The translations under genes were made by a program, and so were the position numbers. A stretch of 64,000 bases of DNA from Deltaproteobacteria bacterium (GTDB lineage Bacteria; Desulfobacterota; Binatia; UTPRO1): contig JADLHM010000046.1 in assembly GCA_020848745.1 (NCBI GenBank), positions 1 through 64,000 on the forward strand, written 5' to 3'. Positions within the stretch are counted from its first letter, which is position 1. Each line of letters opens with the position of its first letter. The notes below the pieces were generated by a model that was not told where the DNA came from, made no database searches, and was given only the letters and a program-made list of their open reading frames with translations. Below, one piece after another: positions 42,284 through 51,079 of this stretch.

Positions 42284-42954
42284 TGTTGAGGGCATACACC
42301 GAGGGTCCCGAAACGAACCGCCCGCGAATACCCCACCATCCTGAGACCGTCATCTCCGAACTCGCCGACGGTGGCGAAGCCGCCGTCCTGGGTGGGTGTT
42401 CGCGACCAATCCCAGGCACGCTCCAGGAGCCGCGTACCGTGCGCGCGCCGCAGCAAGATCGTGTCGTACACGATCTCGGTGGCGCTCCGCCGCGTGAGAC
42501 GACCCGCGAGCCCGAGCGCCGCGGCATGACGCTCGAGCGCAGCTTCCTGCTGATCGTAGTTGCAATTGTACGTCGAAGGGAGCGGCGCGCCGCGCACCAT
42601 GTGCCAGCCCGAGCGGCACGTCTCCGCCCCAGCGAACGGCTCGCCTGACACCGTCCACTCGTCCTTCAACTGGTATCCGACGCCCTTCAGCAGCTGCGGG
42701 TGCACCGTCTCCGGGAAGCGCTCGAGCAGGCGCACGACCGTGAGCGGATGCGTCCCGTCCGTATCCATCCGGTATACCAGGATGTCACCGCGCGCCCGCG
42801 CGGCCTCCAGGCTCGCGCGATCGTACGGTACGGCGGTGGCATCAGCTGCGGTCGAAGCTGGGGCCGAAAGCACTCGCGCAACGTCCTCGGGGCTCAAGAG
42901 AAACGGGCCGAAGATGGATCGAGCATCGGCAATGGTGGTGGCGGAAGTCCTCAT
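42280..42954 (-). CDS. Protein of unknown function
   Basis: A 224-residue protein, soluble by composition. It contains several charged helices in the first half (SPEDVARVLSAP, GDILVYRMDTDG) and a Trp/Cys/Tyr-containing stretch (ETCRSGWHMVRGAPLPSTYNCNYDQQEAAL) of uncertain role. ATG at 42954 has GAGAGGAG very close upstream. It lies 11 bases after the moaA stop region on the same strand and overlaps the following 90-residue gene by four bases, so moaA and both genes may form one operon. A molybdenum-cofactor link is possible but rests only on position. Confidence 0.6.
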   Translation of the reverse strand: MRTSATTIADARSIFGPFLLSPEDVARVLSAPASTAADATAVPYDRASLEAARARGDILVYRMDTDGTHPLTVVRLLERFPETVHPQLLKGVGYQLKDEWTVSGEPFAGAETCRSGWHMVRGAPLPSTYNCNYDQQEAALERHAAALGLAGRLTRRSATEIVYDTILLRRAHGTRLLERAWDWSRTPTQDGGFATVGEFGDDGLRMVGYSRAVRFGTLGVCPQQ

Positions 42955-42965
42955 GCTCCTCTCGT

Positions 42966-43952
42966 TCAGCCGCCGAGCTGGAACATCTCGCGGCGCGCAA
43001 CGGTTTCGTTCTCATGCAGTCGGTGTCCCGTTGGCTTCGCGCCGACGGCTCGCAGCAGCACGTCCGCCACCGCGGACACGCCGCCCTGCGCGAGCGCACG
43101 TCGCACGTCGAGCTCGTCGTCGTTCAACAGGCAGAGGTGGAACTTGCCCTCCGCCGTCAAGCGCATGCGATTGCAGGTCCCGCAGTACGGTCGACTGACG
43201 GGACTGATGAATCCGATCGTGCCGAGCGCGCCCGCGAGCCGCGTGTTGCGCGATTCGTCGGAGGGATCCTCAGATTCGAGCGCGATCAACGGACCGAGCT
43301 CCGCTACGATCCTCGCCTCCGTCTCGGCGCTCGGCACGAAGCCCGATCGTGACACCTCCGCGGGCTCACCGCCCCCGAGCGGCATCAACTCGATGAATCG
43401 CACGTGCCACGCCCGGTCCCGCGTCAAGGCTGCGAGGCTCACGACGTCCTCGTCGTTGAACCCCCGCGTCACGACGGCGTTCAACTTGATTGGCAGGAGT
43501 CCCGCGCGCTCTGCCGCCTCGATTCCTGCCCAGATCTCCTCGAGCGTACCGAGACGCATGATCTTGGCGAGACGCTCCCGGTCGAGGGTATCGAGATGCA
43601 CATTGACGCGGCGCAAGCCCGCCCGTGCGAGCGCCGGCGCCACCCGCGGCAAGAGGACGCCGTTGGTCGTGAGCGCGAGATCCCGGACTCCGTCGATGCG
43701 CGCGATGCGCTCCACGATCTCCACGAGATCCGCGCGCAACGTCGGCTCGCCCCCCGTGAGACGGAACTTGCGGAACCCGACTCCGACGGCGGCCCGTGCG
43801 ACGGTCTCGATCTCGCTCGCGGTCAACCACGGGGAGCCGGAGGCCGATCGCCGCGCGTCCATGGGCATGCAATACACGCAGCGGAGATTGCAGTGATCGA
43901 CCAGAGAAATACGTAGGTAGTCGATCTGGCGATGGAATCGATCACGTGGCAA
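42966..43952 (-). CDS. moaA: GTP 3',8-cyclase (molybdenum cofactor biosynthesis)
   Basis: A 328-residue radical SAM enzyme, TTG start. The N-terminal cluster motif is CNLRCVYC (Cys21, 25, 28) and the second 4Fe-4S site is near the C-terminus in PYCGTCNRMRLTAEGKFHLCL. FRKFRLTGGEPTLR and LALTTNGVLL are the SAM-binding loops. It ends LGG, the conserved double-glycine tail required for MoaC interaction and activity. It makes (8S)-3',8-cyclo-7,8-dihydroguanosine 5'-triphosphate. No moaC, moeA or mog gene is adjacent. It lies downstream of the polyprenyl synthase gene on the minus strand with a gap of 71 bases. Confidence 0.96.
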   Translation of the reverse strand: MPRDRFHRQIDYLRISLVDHCNLRCVYCMPMDARRSASGSPWLTASEIETVARAAVGVGFRKFRLTGGEPTLRADLVEIVERIARIDGVRDLALTTNGVLLPRVAPALARAGLRRVNVHLDTLDRERLAKIMRLGTLEEIWAGIEAAERAGLLPIKLNAVVTRGFNDEDVVSLAALTRDRAWHVRFIELMPLGGGEPAEVSRSGFVPSAETEARIVAELGPLIALESEDPSDESRNTRLAGALGTIGFISPVSRPYCGTCNRMRLTAEGKFHLCLLNDDELDVRRALAQGGVSAVADVLLRAVGAKPTGHRLHENETVARREMFQLGG

Positions 43953-44023
43953 CGTCGCGGATTGTTTCGTCGGCGCTTCGATCTGTCAAGGTTGTGACGC
44001 TCGCCGGAGGGAGATCGATCGCG

Positions 44024-45022
44024 TCAGAGCCTGCGCTCTTCGACCTCGGTGATGATGTCCGCGAGCGCTTGTCGATAGGACGAATAGGGCAGCTCTTCGA
44101 GCAGGGCACGCGCCCGGACCGTATAGTCCTCCGCGAGTCGGCGGACCTCGATCAGGACTCCGAGATCGCGCACGCGCTTGAGGGCCGCGTCGACGTCCGT
44201 GTCGGAGCACTCGGGGGTCGTGAATACTCGTCGGACCTCCGCGTCCCGTGCGGCAGCCAGCACGAGCGGCAACGACGGATTGCCGTCACGCAGGTCGATC
44301 CCCACCGGCTTCCCCGTCCGCGCATCGCCTTCGACGTCGAGGAGATCGTCGATGATCTGGAATGCCATTCCGATGTTGAAGCCGCACAGACCCATCGCGT
44401 CCGCGCCGCGCTCGTCGACGCGCGCGAGATGCGCAGCCACGCGCGCACCCTGCGAGAAGAGAGACGCGGTCTTGCGGGCAATGATCTCGAGATAGTCGTC
44501 CATCGTGGTCGACGGATTGCGTCGGAAGCGACCCTGCATCACCTCACCCTCGGTGAGACTGATACAGGCATCGGCCGCCCAACGTACGATGCGCTCCTCG
44601 AAACGACCGCAGAGCTCGAAGGCCTTGCTGAAGAGAAAATCGCCCGTCACGAGGGTGTTGGCGAGACCGTATCGGAGGAAGGCGGAGGGGCGGCCGCGGC
44701 GCGTCTCGCCACCGTCGATGATGTCGTCGTGCAACAGTGTCGCCGAATGGATGAGTTCGAGGGCGATCGCCACGTCGATCATGTCGGTAACGTCGCGTCC
44801 GCCGCACGCCTTGAAGACGAGCAGGGCGACTGCAGGCCGCACCCGCTTTCCGCCCCCCTGGATCAAGTGCAGGGCGACTTCCGAGAGCAGCGGCTCGCGC
44901 GAAGCCATGAGCTGCTCCATCTTCTGTTCGACGCGCGCGAGGTCTTCGGCGATCAAGCCCAGATCAACGGACCCACGCGACCCGTGGACGCGCCGCCCGG
45001 GAGCATCGTTTGACGGATTCAC
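44024..45022 (-). CDS. Polyprenyl diphosphate synthase (IspB/octaprenyl type)
   Basis: A 332-residue trans-prenyltransferase that extends farnesyl diphosphate with isopentenyl diphosphate for quinone side chains. Both Asp-rich motifs are intact: LLHDDIIDGGETRRGRPS and FQIIDDLLDVEGDARTGKP, and GGKRVRP lies near the N-terminus. Long-chain products are expected from the small residues upstream of the first DDxxD (LELIHSATLLHDD), but the chain length cannot be read surely. It starts with GTG, preceded by AGGAAGGAAG, and diverges from mrp across about 163 bases. It probably supplies quinones for the redox operon and the whole respiratory chain. Confidence 0.93.
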   Translation of the reverse strand: MNPSNDAPGRRVHGSRGSVDLGLIAEDLARVEQKMEQLMASREPLLSEVALHLIQGGGKRVRPAVALLVFKACGGRDVTDMIDVAIALELIHSATLLHDDIIDGGETRRGRPSAFLRYGLANTLVTGDFLFSKAFELCGRFEERIVRWAADACISLTEGEVMQGRFRRNPSTTMDDYLEIIARKTASLFSQGARVAAHLARVDERGADAMGLCGFNIGMAFQIIDDLLDVEGDARTGKPVGIDLRDGNPSLPLVLAAARDAEVRRVFTTPECSDTDVDAALKRVRDLGVLIEVRRLAEDYTVRARALLEELPYSSYRQALADIITEVEERRL

Positions 45023-45185
45023 TCGCGCTTCCTTCCTGACCGCGGCGCCAGCGCCGAGCGGCGGTCAGCTAACGGCAAAGCTCCCGTCTTGTCAAGGCGA
45101 TGTCGAGCGTCCCCGAGGCGATGGGTCGTCGTGGCGCGTACGTTGCAATGAGGCGGAACCGCCAGTACGCTCCGATGCTTCGCTC

Positions 45186-46253
45186 GTGGCCTCGCTCGAC
45201 GACGTACGCACGGCATTGAGCCGCGTGATCCACCCCGGCTTCTCGCACGACATCGTATCGCTGGGAGTCGTGCGCGACGTCTCGCTCCGCGACGGCCACG
45301 TGACCGTGACGCTCGATGCTCCCTCGCGAAAGCGCGCGGTCGTGGAAGCGCTCCACGACGCGATCGCGACCGAGCTGCGCCGGATCGTCGGAGTCGCGGA
45401 AGTCACGATCATACCCGCGACATCCGCCGAGGCGATCCGCGAACAGCCCCAAGGCCCGCGAGCGCTCGAGCCCCTCCCGGGCGTCGCGCACATCGTGGCC
45501 GTCGCAAGCGGCAAGGGCGGGGTCGGAAAGTCGACGGTGGCGGTGAACCTTGCGCTCGCGCTGTCGGGACGCGGGCTGCGCGTCGGGCTACTCGACGCGG
45601 ACGTCCACGGGCCGAGTGCGCCCCTCATGACCGGAACGACCGACGCGCGACCGCAGATGGTCGAGGGCAAGAAGATCGTTCCCATCCGACGCAACGGCAT
45701 CGCGATCGTGTCGATGGGATTCTTCGTCGACGATCGCTCGCCCGTCATCTGGCGCGGGCCGATGGTCATGAGCATCGTCCGGCAGTTCTTGAAGGATGTC
45801 CTGTGGGGCGATCTCGACGTGCTGGTCGTCGACCTGCCGCCCGGCACCGGCGACGCGCAGCTCACCCTCCTGCAGGAAGTGCCGATCGCAGGCGGCGTCA
45901 TCGTGACAACGCCCCAGGACGTCGCGCTGCAGGACGTCCGGCGTGGCATCAGCATGTTCGCGACGGTCCAGACTCCGGTCCTGGGGATCGTCGAGAACAT
46001 GAGCGGATACGTCTGCCCGCACTGCAACGAGCACGATCCAATTTTTGCGACGGAGGGCGGAGTGCGAGAGGCCGAATCTCTCGGAGTGCCATTGCTCGGT
46101 CGTCTTGCGTTGGTCACCGAGTTGCGGGCCGCCATGGATCGCGGCACACCCCTCGTCGTCGCGCAGCCGGACCATCCGGTCGCGATGACTTTTCGCGAGC
46201 TCGCCGGACGCATCGCGACGGCGCTCCGACTAGTTCACGACGAACCGCTCTGA
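45186..46253 (+). CDS. Mrp/NBP35-family iron-sulfur carrier ATPase
   Basis: A 355-residue protein, GTG start. The N-terminal 90 residues form a MIP18/DUF59 domain ([29 protein letters not shown]), followed by the P-loop deviant Walker A GKGGVGKS at about 111-118, [12 protein letters not shown], and [12 protein letters not shown] with the C-x2-C that binds a bridging 4Fe-4S cluster. This is the normal ApbC/Mrp domain order. The protein assembles and delivers iron-sulfur clusters; the adjacent ferredoxin, MoaA and siroheme reductase are possible clients, though that is inference. It diverges from the polyprenyl synthase gene. Confidence 0.93.
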   Translation: MASLDDVRTALSRVIHPGFSHDIVSLGVVRDVSLRDGHVTVTLDAPSRKRAVVEALHDAIATELRRIVGVAEVTIIPATSAEAIREQPQGPRALEPLPGVAHIVAVASGKGGVGKSTVAVNLALALSGRGLRVGLLDADVHGPSAPLMTGTTDARPQMVEGKKIVPIRRNGIAIVSMGFFVDDRSPVIWRGPMVMSIVRQFLKDVLWGDLDVLVVDLPPGTGDAQLTLLQEVPIAGGVIVTTPQDVALQDVRRGISMFATVQTPVLGIVENMSGYVCPHCNEHDPIFATEGGVREAESLGVPLLGRLALVTELRAAMDRGTPLVVAQPDHPVAMTFRELAGRIATALRLVHDEPL

Positions 46254-46329
46254 GTTCACGACTTTACGCTTCCCTGCCGACGTGTTACCGGTAGCGGCTG
46301 CGTTCAGTCGTCCCTTGGAGGTTATCTCG

Positions 46330-46665
46330 ATGTCCACGAAGATCACGGAAGAATGCATCAACTGCGGCGCTTGCGAGCCCGAGTGCCCCAATACGGCGAT
46401 CTACGAAGGCGGCGCCCCGTGGGAAAACAACGGCGAAAAACATCCCGCGATCGCAGCCGACATTTACTACATCGTTCCCGAGAAGTGCACCGAGTGCGTG
46501 GGCTTCTTCGATCAGGAGCAATGCGCCGCGGTGTGCCCCGTTGATTGCTGCGTTCCGAATCCCGACGATCCCGAAACCGAGGAGCAGCTCATCGTGAAGG
46601 CGCGCGTGATCCATCCCGATCAGACCTTCGACGTGGGATGCCCGTCACGTTTTCGTAAGAAGTAG
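46330..46665 (+). CDS. 2[4Fe-4S] ferredoxin, YfhL type
   Basis: A 111-residue ferredoxin. The first cluster motif is [12 protein letters not shown] (C-x2-C-x2-C-x3-C). The second is the extended form [18 protein letters not shown], with eight residues between the second and third cysteines, typical of YfhL/Fdx (AlvinFd-like) ferredoxins with very low potential. CC follows at VDCCVPN. The ATG at 46330 has CTTGGAGG upstream. It lies 77 bases after mrp and before the inositol operon. It could feed the siroheme reductase or radical SAM enzymes in the window; that is inference. Confidence 0.94.
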   Translation: MSTKITEECINCGACEPECPNTAIYEGGAPWENNGEKHPAIAADIYYIVPEKCTECVGFFDQEQCAAVCPVDCCVPNPDDPETEEQLIVKARVIHPDQTFDVGCPSRFRKK

Positions 46666-46717
46666 GCGCATGCGGGTGCCGGTGCGTCGCGGCCGGTCGA
46701 AAGCGCTCCCGGATCCC

Positions 46718-46746
46718 TTTACAAGCCATACCCCCTTCGTTATACC
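46718..46746 (+). promoter_or_regulatory. Sigma-70-type promoter of the inositol-lipid operon
   Basis: TTTACA (46718-46723), a 17-base spacer and TATACC (46741-46746), five and four of six consensus bases with perfect spacing. The start of the inositol-1-phosphate synthase gene is 66 bases downstream. It lies in a relatively AT-rich stretch after the ferredoxin gene. Confidence 0.6.
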
Positions 46747-46811
46747 AGCCGCGATTTTCTCGCTTTTTCGTCATGTTGCGCCATTCGAGCGAGGAACAGG
46801 GGACTGCGGCT

Positions 46812-47915
46812 ATGACTAAGATTCGAGTAGGTATCGTCGGTGTTGGCAACTGCGCGAGCAGTCTCGTGCAAGGCGTGGAGTACTACCGCCGCGCCGCCGC
46901 CGATCCGGGCGCCGAACACCCGGGTCTGATGCACTACGACCTCGGCGGGTATCTGCCGCACGATCTCGAAATCTCGTGTGCCTTCGACATCGATCGCCGC
47001 AAGGTCGGGCAGCCCCTGCACCATGCGATCTTCGCGAAGCCGAACAAGGCGGTCGACATCTGGCGGGATCTCCCCGATTCCGGCGTCACGGTCGGCATGG
47101 GGCCGATACTCGACGGGGTCTCGGAGCACATGGCCGATTATCCCGACGATGAGACGTTTCTGCCGTCGGACGCCTCGGTCGTCGACGTCGCCAAGGTCCT
47201 GAAAGCGACCGGCACCGAAGTCCTGATCAGCTATCTTCCGGTCGGCAGCCAGCAGGCCGCCGAGCACTACGCCAACGCATGCCTCGAAACCGGCACCAGC
47301 CTGATCAACTGCATGCCGGTCTTTCTCGTATCGGATCCGACCTGGGGCGAGCGCTTCACGGCCCGAGGCATTCCGGCCGTCGGCGACGACATCAAGTCGC
47401 AGGTCGGCGCGACCATCGTCCATCGGACGCTCGCGAAGCTCTTCGCGGACCGCGGCATCAAGCTCGACCGCACCTACCAACTCAACACCGGCGGCAACAC
47501 CGACTTCCTGAACATGCTGAACCGTACTCGCTTGGGATCGAAGAAGGTTTCCAAGACGGAGGCGGTCCAGGCGGTGATGCCGCAGCGCTTGCCCGCCAAG
47601 GACGTCCACATCGGCCCCAGCGACTACGTACCGTGGCAGGGAGACAACAAGGTCTGCTTCCTCCGCATGGAGGGCCGTGCGTTCGGCAACATCCCCATGG
47701 AATTGGAGTTGCGCCTCTCCGTGCAGGACAGCCCGAACTCGGCCGGCGTGGCGATCGACGCCATTCGCTGCTGCCGCCTCGCCCGAGACCGCAAGGTGGG
47801 CGGTCCTTTGCGCAGTGTTTCCGCGTACCTGATGAAGCACCCCCCGACCCAGATCACCGACGATCTCGCGCGCGATCTGGTCGAGAAGTTCATCAGCGGA
47901 GACATCGAGCACTGA
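46812..47915 (+). CDS. Inositol-3-phosphate synthase (bacterial type)
   Basis: A 367-residue NAD-dependent enzyme that turns glucose 6-phosphate into 1L-myo-inositol 1-phosphate. The Rossmann fold starts KIRVGIVGVGNCASSLVQGVEYY, and the diagnostic TLAKLFADRGIKLDRTYQLNTGGNTDFLNM and MEGRAFGNIPMELELRLSVQDSPNSAGV match actinobacterial Ino1 proteins. The ATG at 46812 begins TKIRVG; a longer frame from 46773 is not needed. It heads an operon with the CDP-alcohol phosphotransferase, and the promoter is clear. The product is the precursor of phosphatidylinositol in bacteria that make it, mainly Actinomycetota, and is less usual in proteobacterial relatives. Confidence 0.94.
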   Translation: MTKIRVGIVGVGNCASSLVQGVEYYRRAAADPGAEHPGLMHYDLGGYLPHDLEISCAFDIDRRKVGQPLHHAIFAKPNKAVDIWRDLPDSGVTVGMGPILDGVSEHMADYPDDETFLPSDASVVDVAKVLKATGTEVLISYLPVGSQQAAEHYANACLETGTSLINCMPVFLVSDPTWGERFTARGIPAVGDDIKSQVGATIVHRTLAKLFADRGIKLDRTYQLNTGGNTDFLNMLNRTRLGSKKVSKTEAVQAVMPQRLPAKDVHIGPSDYVPWQGDNKVCFLRMEGRAFGNIPMELELRLSVQDSPNSAGVAIDAIRCCRLARDRKVGGPLRSVSAYLMKHPPTQITDDLARDLVEKFISGDIEH

Positions 47916-47933
47916 GAGGTTCTCGCCGCGGTC

Positions 47934-48662
47934 ATGTGCCATCCCTGGCTCGCCGCGGGCGTCTCCGGATTCCTGGCGATCGTCATCGTTCGGGAGGTCG
48001 TGCCGGTTCTCCGTGCGTCGGCGACGAGCGACGCCTGGCCGCAATCGGGGCTTCTCGGCATTGAGCTTCGGCGTTGGTTCCGGAATCGCACCAGGCCACT
48101 CGCCGATGTCGCGCTGGCCGGAGGACTGACCGCGAACGGGGTGACCCTCCTTCAACTCGTACCGAGCCTGGGATGCGCCCTGGCCTACGCTCGAGGTTGG
48201 CTGTTCACGGCCGGCTGGCTGCTGATCGCATCGGGCACACTCGACGTTCTCGACGGAGAGATGGCGCGGCGCGACGGGCGCAACGGATCGCACGGGGCAT
48301 TCATCGACTCGATGGTGGACCGTTACGGCGAGGCGATCGTCTTCGCGGGCCTCGTGGCGCTCTACCGGAAGGAATGGATGTTGTGGCTGGTACTGTCGGC
48401 GTGGGTTGGAGGATTTCTCGTGAGCTACGTACGGGCCCGCGCTGAGAGCCTCGGGGTGGAATGCCGCGAGGGACTGCTGCAACGTCCGGAGCGATACGTC
48501 ATTTTGGGAGGAGCCTCGATGGTCGACTCGCTCGTGCGGCACTTCACTTGCGATCCGGCGGGAGGTCACAGTCTCCTGACAGCCGGTATCGGTCTCCTCG
48601 CGGTACTCGCCAACGTCACGGCGGCGCAGCGCATCCACGGGACGTGGCAGCGGCTCGCATGA
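47934..48662 (+). CDS. CDP-alcohol phosphatidyltransferase (likely phosphatidylinositol-phosphate synthase)
   Basis: A 242-residue membrane enzyme with about six hydrophobic segments. The active-site signature D-G-x2-A-R-x8-G-x3-D-x3-D is fully present in DGEMARRDGRNGSHGAFIDSMVDR. The ARAESLGVECREGLLQRPERY region with Arg-Pro-Glu-Arg is typical of the phosphatidylinositol-phosphate / archaetidylinositol synthases. It should join CDP-diacylglycerol and inositol 1-phosphate, and the directly upstream inositol-phosphate synthase gene (18-base gap) supports that. Its last stop overlaps the ATG of the 58-residue membrane protein gene. Substrate choice is inferred from context and motif. Confidence 0.88.
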   Translation: MCHPWLAAGVSGFLAIVIVREVVPVLRASATSDAWPQSGLLGIELRRWFRNRTRPLADVALAGGLTANGVTLLQLVPSLGCALAYARGWLFTAGWLLIASGTLDVLDGEMARRDGRNGSHGAFIDSMVDRYGEAIVFAGLVALYRKEWMLWLVLSAWVGGFLVSYVRARAESLGVECREGLLQRPERYVILGGASMVDSLVRHFTCDPAGGHSLLTAGIGLLAVLANVTAAQRIHGTWQRLA

Positions 48663-48835
48663 CGGAATCCGACGTGTCCTGGATCGCGCCCGCGAGCGGC
48701 ATCCTCGGCGTATTTCTCACCGTGCTGGGCGCGGGCCTCGTCCTCGACGCGGATTGGTGGTGGCGCGGCGGCACATTCATAGGTGTCGGCGCACTGATGC
48801 TCGTGGGCCCCCGACGGTCCGGAGAGCCGTCGTGA
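48659..48835 (+). CDS. Small membrane protein between lipid genes
   Basis: A 58-residue protein with one or two hydrophobic stretches: WIAPASGILGVFLTVLGAGLVL and WRGGTFIGVGALMLVGPRR, separated by the sequence DADWWW. Both ends overlap the neighbours by four bases (ATGA before, GTGA after), so it is tightly coupled to the CDP-alcohol phosphotransferase and to the flippase-like gene. I recognise no family. It may be an accessory subunit of the lipid enzyme or transporter; that is inference. Confidence 0.65.
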   Translation: MTESDVSWIAPASGILGVFLTVLGAGLVLDADWWWRGGTFIGVGALMLVGPRRSGEPS

Positions 48836-49824
48836 ACCGCACCACGCGCACGCTCCTCGGGATCGCCATCTCCATCGTCGCCCTGTATCTCGCGATGCCA
48901 CCGCGCGACGAATGGGGCAACGTCGTCGCGGCGTTCGCGCGAGTCCAGTACGCGTACGTGGTCCCCATCGCCCTGATCAGCGCCTACAGCATCGTCGTGC
49001 GCTGTCAGCGTTGGCGCTTGTTGCTGCGCCCCGTCGGCACGATCCCGTTTCTGCCACTTTTCTCGGCCACATCGGTCGGCTTCCTCTGCAACATGGTGCT
49101 GCCGCTCCGTGTAGGTGAGGTCATTCGCCCGGTTCTGCTCGCCAACCGGATGAACGTTCCGGTGAGCAGCGTCCTCGCCTCGGTGCTGCTCGAGCGCTTG
49201 CTCGACATGCTGACGATTCTCGTTTTTCTCGGCCTCGTGATGTGGCTGATGCCCGTTTCGGACACGATCCGCCAGAGCGGCATCGTCTTCCTCCTGTTCG
49301 CGCTCTTCGCGATCGCCATGGTCGCTTCTCTCCAACGGCGGCACCCGCTCGCCCTCGCGTTCTTACGATGCATCCTCGCTCGCATGCCGCCGGGCATCCG
49401 CGAGCGCGCCGAGGCCGCCCTGCAAAGCTTCATCGGCGGCTTGCAGGGAATCGGCACGGGAGCCGCGCTCCTCTGGATCCTCGGCTATTCCGTGTTCCTC
49501 TGGATCGTCATCGCCTCCGTGTTCGGAATCGGGTTTCTCGCCTGCGGCCTCGAGGTACCGCTCGTCAGCGGCGCGCTCGCTCTGGTGACTGTCGTGGCGG
49601 GTGCCGTATCCGCGCCGTCGGCTCCGGGCTTCATCGGCACGTTTCAAGCCGGGTGCATCGTCGCGCTCGGCCTGTTCGGCATCAGCCGGGCGGATGCCAT
49701 CCCCTACGCGTTCGTCGTATGGGCCGCGCAGTGGCTCACGCAGGTGATCTTGGGGGTTGTCTTTCTCTTGCGTGAGAACATAAGGTTCGGCGATGTGCGG
49801 GCCGCTGAAGAGCCCCCACCCTGA
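48832..49824 (+). CDS. Lysylphosphatidylglycerol-synthase-TM/UPF0104-type flippase-like protein
   Basis: A 330-residue integral membrane protein with about eight hydrophobic segments, GTG start. It has WRLLLRPVG, GFLCNMVLPLRVGEVIRPVLLANR and VLLERLLDMLTILVFL, the signature of the UPF0104/AglD/MprF-flippase family, and SAPSAPGFIGTFQAGCIVALGLFG near the end, as in that family. It overlaps the small membrane protein by four bases. Family members flip or stabilise glycosylated or aminoacylated lipids. Here the neighbours suggest an inositol-lipid or a lipid-linked glycan; the cargo cannot be read. Confidence 0.87.
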   Translation: MNRTTRTLLGIAISIVALYLAMPPRDEWGNVVAAFARVQYAYVVPIALISAYSIVVRCQRWRLLLRPVGTIPFLPLFSATSVGFLCNMVLPLRVGEVIRPVLLANRMNVPVSSVLASVLLERLLDMLTILVFLGLVMWLMPVSDTIRQSGIVFLLFALFAIAMVASLQRRHPLALAFLRCILARMPPGIRERAEAALQSFIGGLQGIGTGAALLWILGYSVFLWIVIASVFGIGFLACGLEVPLVSGALALVTVVAGAVSAPSAPGFIGTFQAGCIVALGLFGISRADAIPYAFVVWAAQWLTQVILGVVFLLRENIRFGDVRAAEEPPP

Positions 49825-49827
49825 CTG

Positions 49828-51066
49828 GTGAGCCTCACGAACAAAACGATCGTGCTCGGCGTGACGGGCGGCATCGCGGCCTACAAGACGCCCGACGTAG
49901 TGCGCGCACTCGTCACCGCCGGCGCGCGCGTTCGCGTGATCCTCACGCAGTCCGCGGAGCACTTCGTGACTGCGCTCGCGCTTCAGACGGTCTCGGGTCA
50001 ACCCGTGGCGCGGGGGCTTTTCGATCTGACGGAAGAGTCCGAGATCGGACACATCCGCCTCGCCGATGAGGCCGACGCGCTCGTGATCACGCCGGCGACG
50101 GCGAACGTAATCGCCAAGCTCGCACACGGGCTCGCCGACGACCTCCTCAGCACCGTCGCTCTCGCCACGCGCGCTCCGCTGCTCGTTTGTCCCTCGATGA
50201 ACGTGCACATGTACGAACATCCGACCGTGCGTGCCAACCTCGCTCACCTCCGCGCGGCGGGGCACGCGATTCTGGAGCCCGATGCCGGCTTCCTCGCGTG
50301 CGGCTACAGTGGTGCGGGCCGCCTCCCCGACGCCGCCGCCATCGTCGAGGAAGTGCGGGCCATCGTCGGCCCGAAAGATCTCGCGAGCCTACGGGTCGTC
50401 GTGTCGGCGGGTCCCACCTGGGAGGCCCTCGATCCCGTTCGACACATCGCGAATCGCTCCTCGGGAAAGATGGGCTACGCCCTCGCGCGTCTGGCTCGTC
50501 GTCGGGGTGCGGACGTGACGCTGATCAGCGGCCCGACGTCGCTGGAGCCGCTCCGCGGGGTTCGCACCGTTCCTGTCGTGAGCGCACGCGAGATGGAGCA
50601 GGCCGTCCTGAGCGAAGCCGCGACAGCCGACGTCGTGATCATGGCGGCGGCGGTCGGCGATTTCCGACCGGCCGATTCCTCGCGTCACAAGATCAAGCGC
50701 GGCCGCGCGGATCTCGAGCTCCGGCTGGTCCCGAATCCCGACATTCTCGCAAGGCTCGGAGCGCTCACGGGTCCCCGCTTGCTGGTCGGGTTCGCCGCCG
50801 AGACACGCGACCTCGTCGCCAATGCCCGCCGGAAGCTGCAGGCGAAAGGTGTCCATCTGATGATCGCCAACGACGTGACCGCTGAGGGCGCGGGCTTCGA
50901 TGTCGACACGAACATCGTCACCATCCTGGACCGCGGTGGTCGCGTTGAGCGCCTGACGAAGATGAGCAAGGAGGACGTCGCCGCGGCGATTCTGGACCGC
51001 GTCGTCGATCTTCACCGAGTTCGGGAAAGCTCGGGAGCCAAGCGGCACGAGCCCCGACGCCGCTGA
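49828..51066 (+). CDS. coaBC: Bifunctional phosphopantothenoylcysteine decarboxylase/synthase
   Basis: A 412-residue enzyme, GTG start, which carries out two steps of coenzyme A synthesis. The CoaC half (1-180) begins IVLGVTGGIAAYKTPDVVR, has PATANVIAKLAHGLADDLLST (FMN site), CPSMNVHMYEHP, and ACGYSGAGRLPD with the proton-donating Cys. The CoaB half (from about 190) has VSAGPTWEALDPVRHIANRSSGKMGYALA and MAAAVGDFRPADSSRHKIKR, which bind CTP and form the dimer. It starts four bases after the flippase-like gene stop, so it lies in the same operon without functional connection required. It ends tail-to-tail with the phospholipase-like gene. Confidence 0.96.
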   Translation: MSLTNKTIVLGVTGGIAAYKTPDVVRALVTAGARVRVILTQSAEHFVTALALQTVSGQPVARGLFDLTEESEIGHIRLADEADALVITPATANVIAKLAHGLADDLLSTVALATRAPLLVCPSMNVHMYEHPTVRANLAHLRAAGHAILEPDAGFLACGYSGAGRLPDAAAIVEEVRAIVGPKDLASLRVVVSAGPTWEALDPVRHIANRSSGKMGYALARLARRRGADVTLISGPTSLEPLRGVRTVPVVSAREMEQAVLSEAATADVVIMAAAVGDFRPADSSRHKIKRGRADLELRLVPNPDILARLGALTGPRLLVGFAAETRDLVANARRKLQAKGVHLMIANDVTAEGAGFDVDTNIVTILDRGGRVERLTKMSKEDVAAAILDRVVDLHRVRESSGAKRHEPRRR

Positions 51067-51079
51067 CGCGACCCCGGAC

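Noticed and set aside
46740-48638. 632-codon minus-strand frame over the inositol-phosphate synthase and phosphotransferase genes
   Set aside because: Opposite two clear genes; rich in Arg, Gly, Asp and Val in the pattern of an antisense frame.
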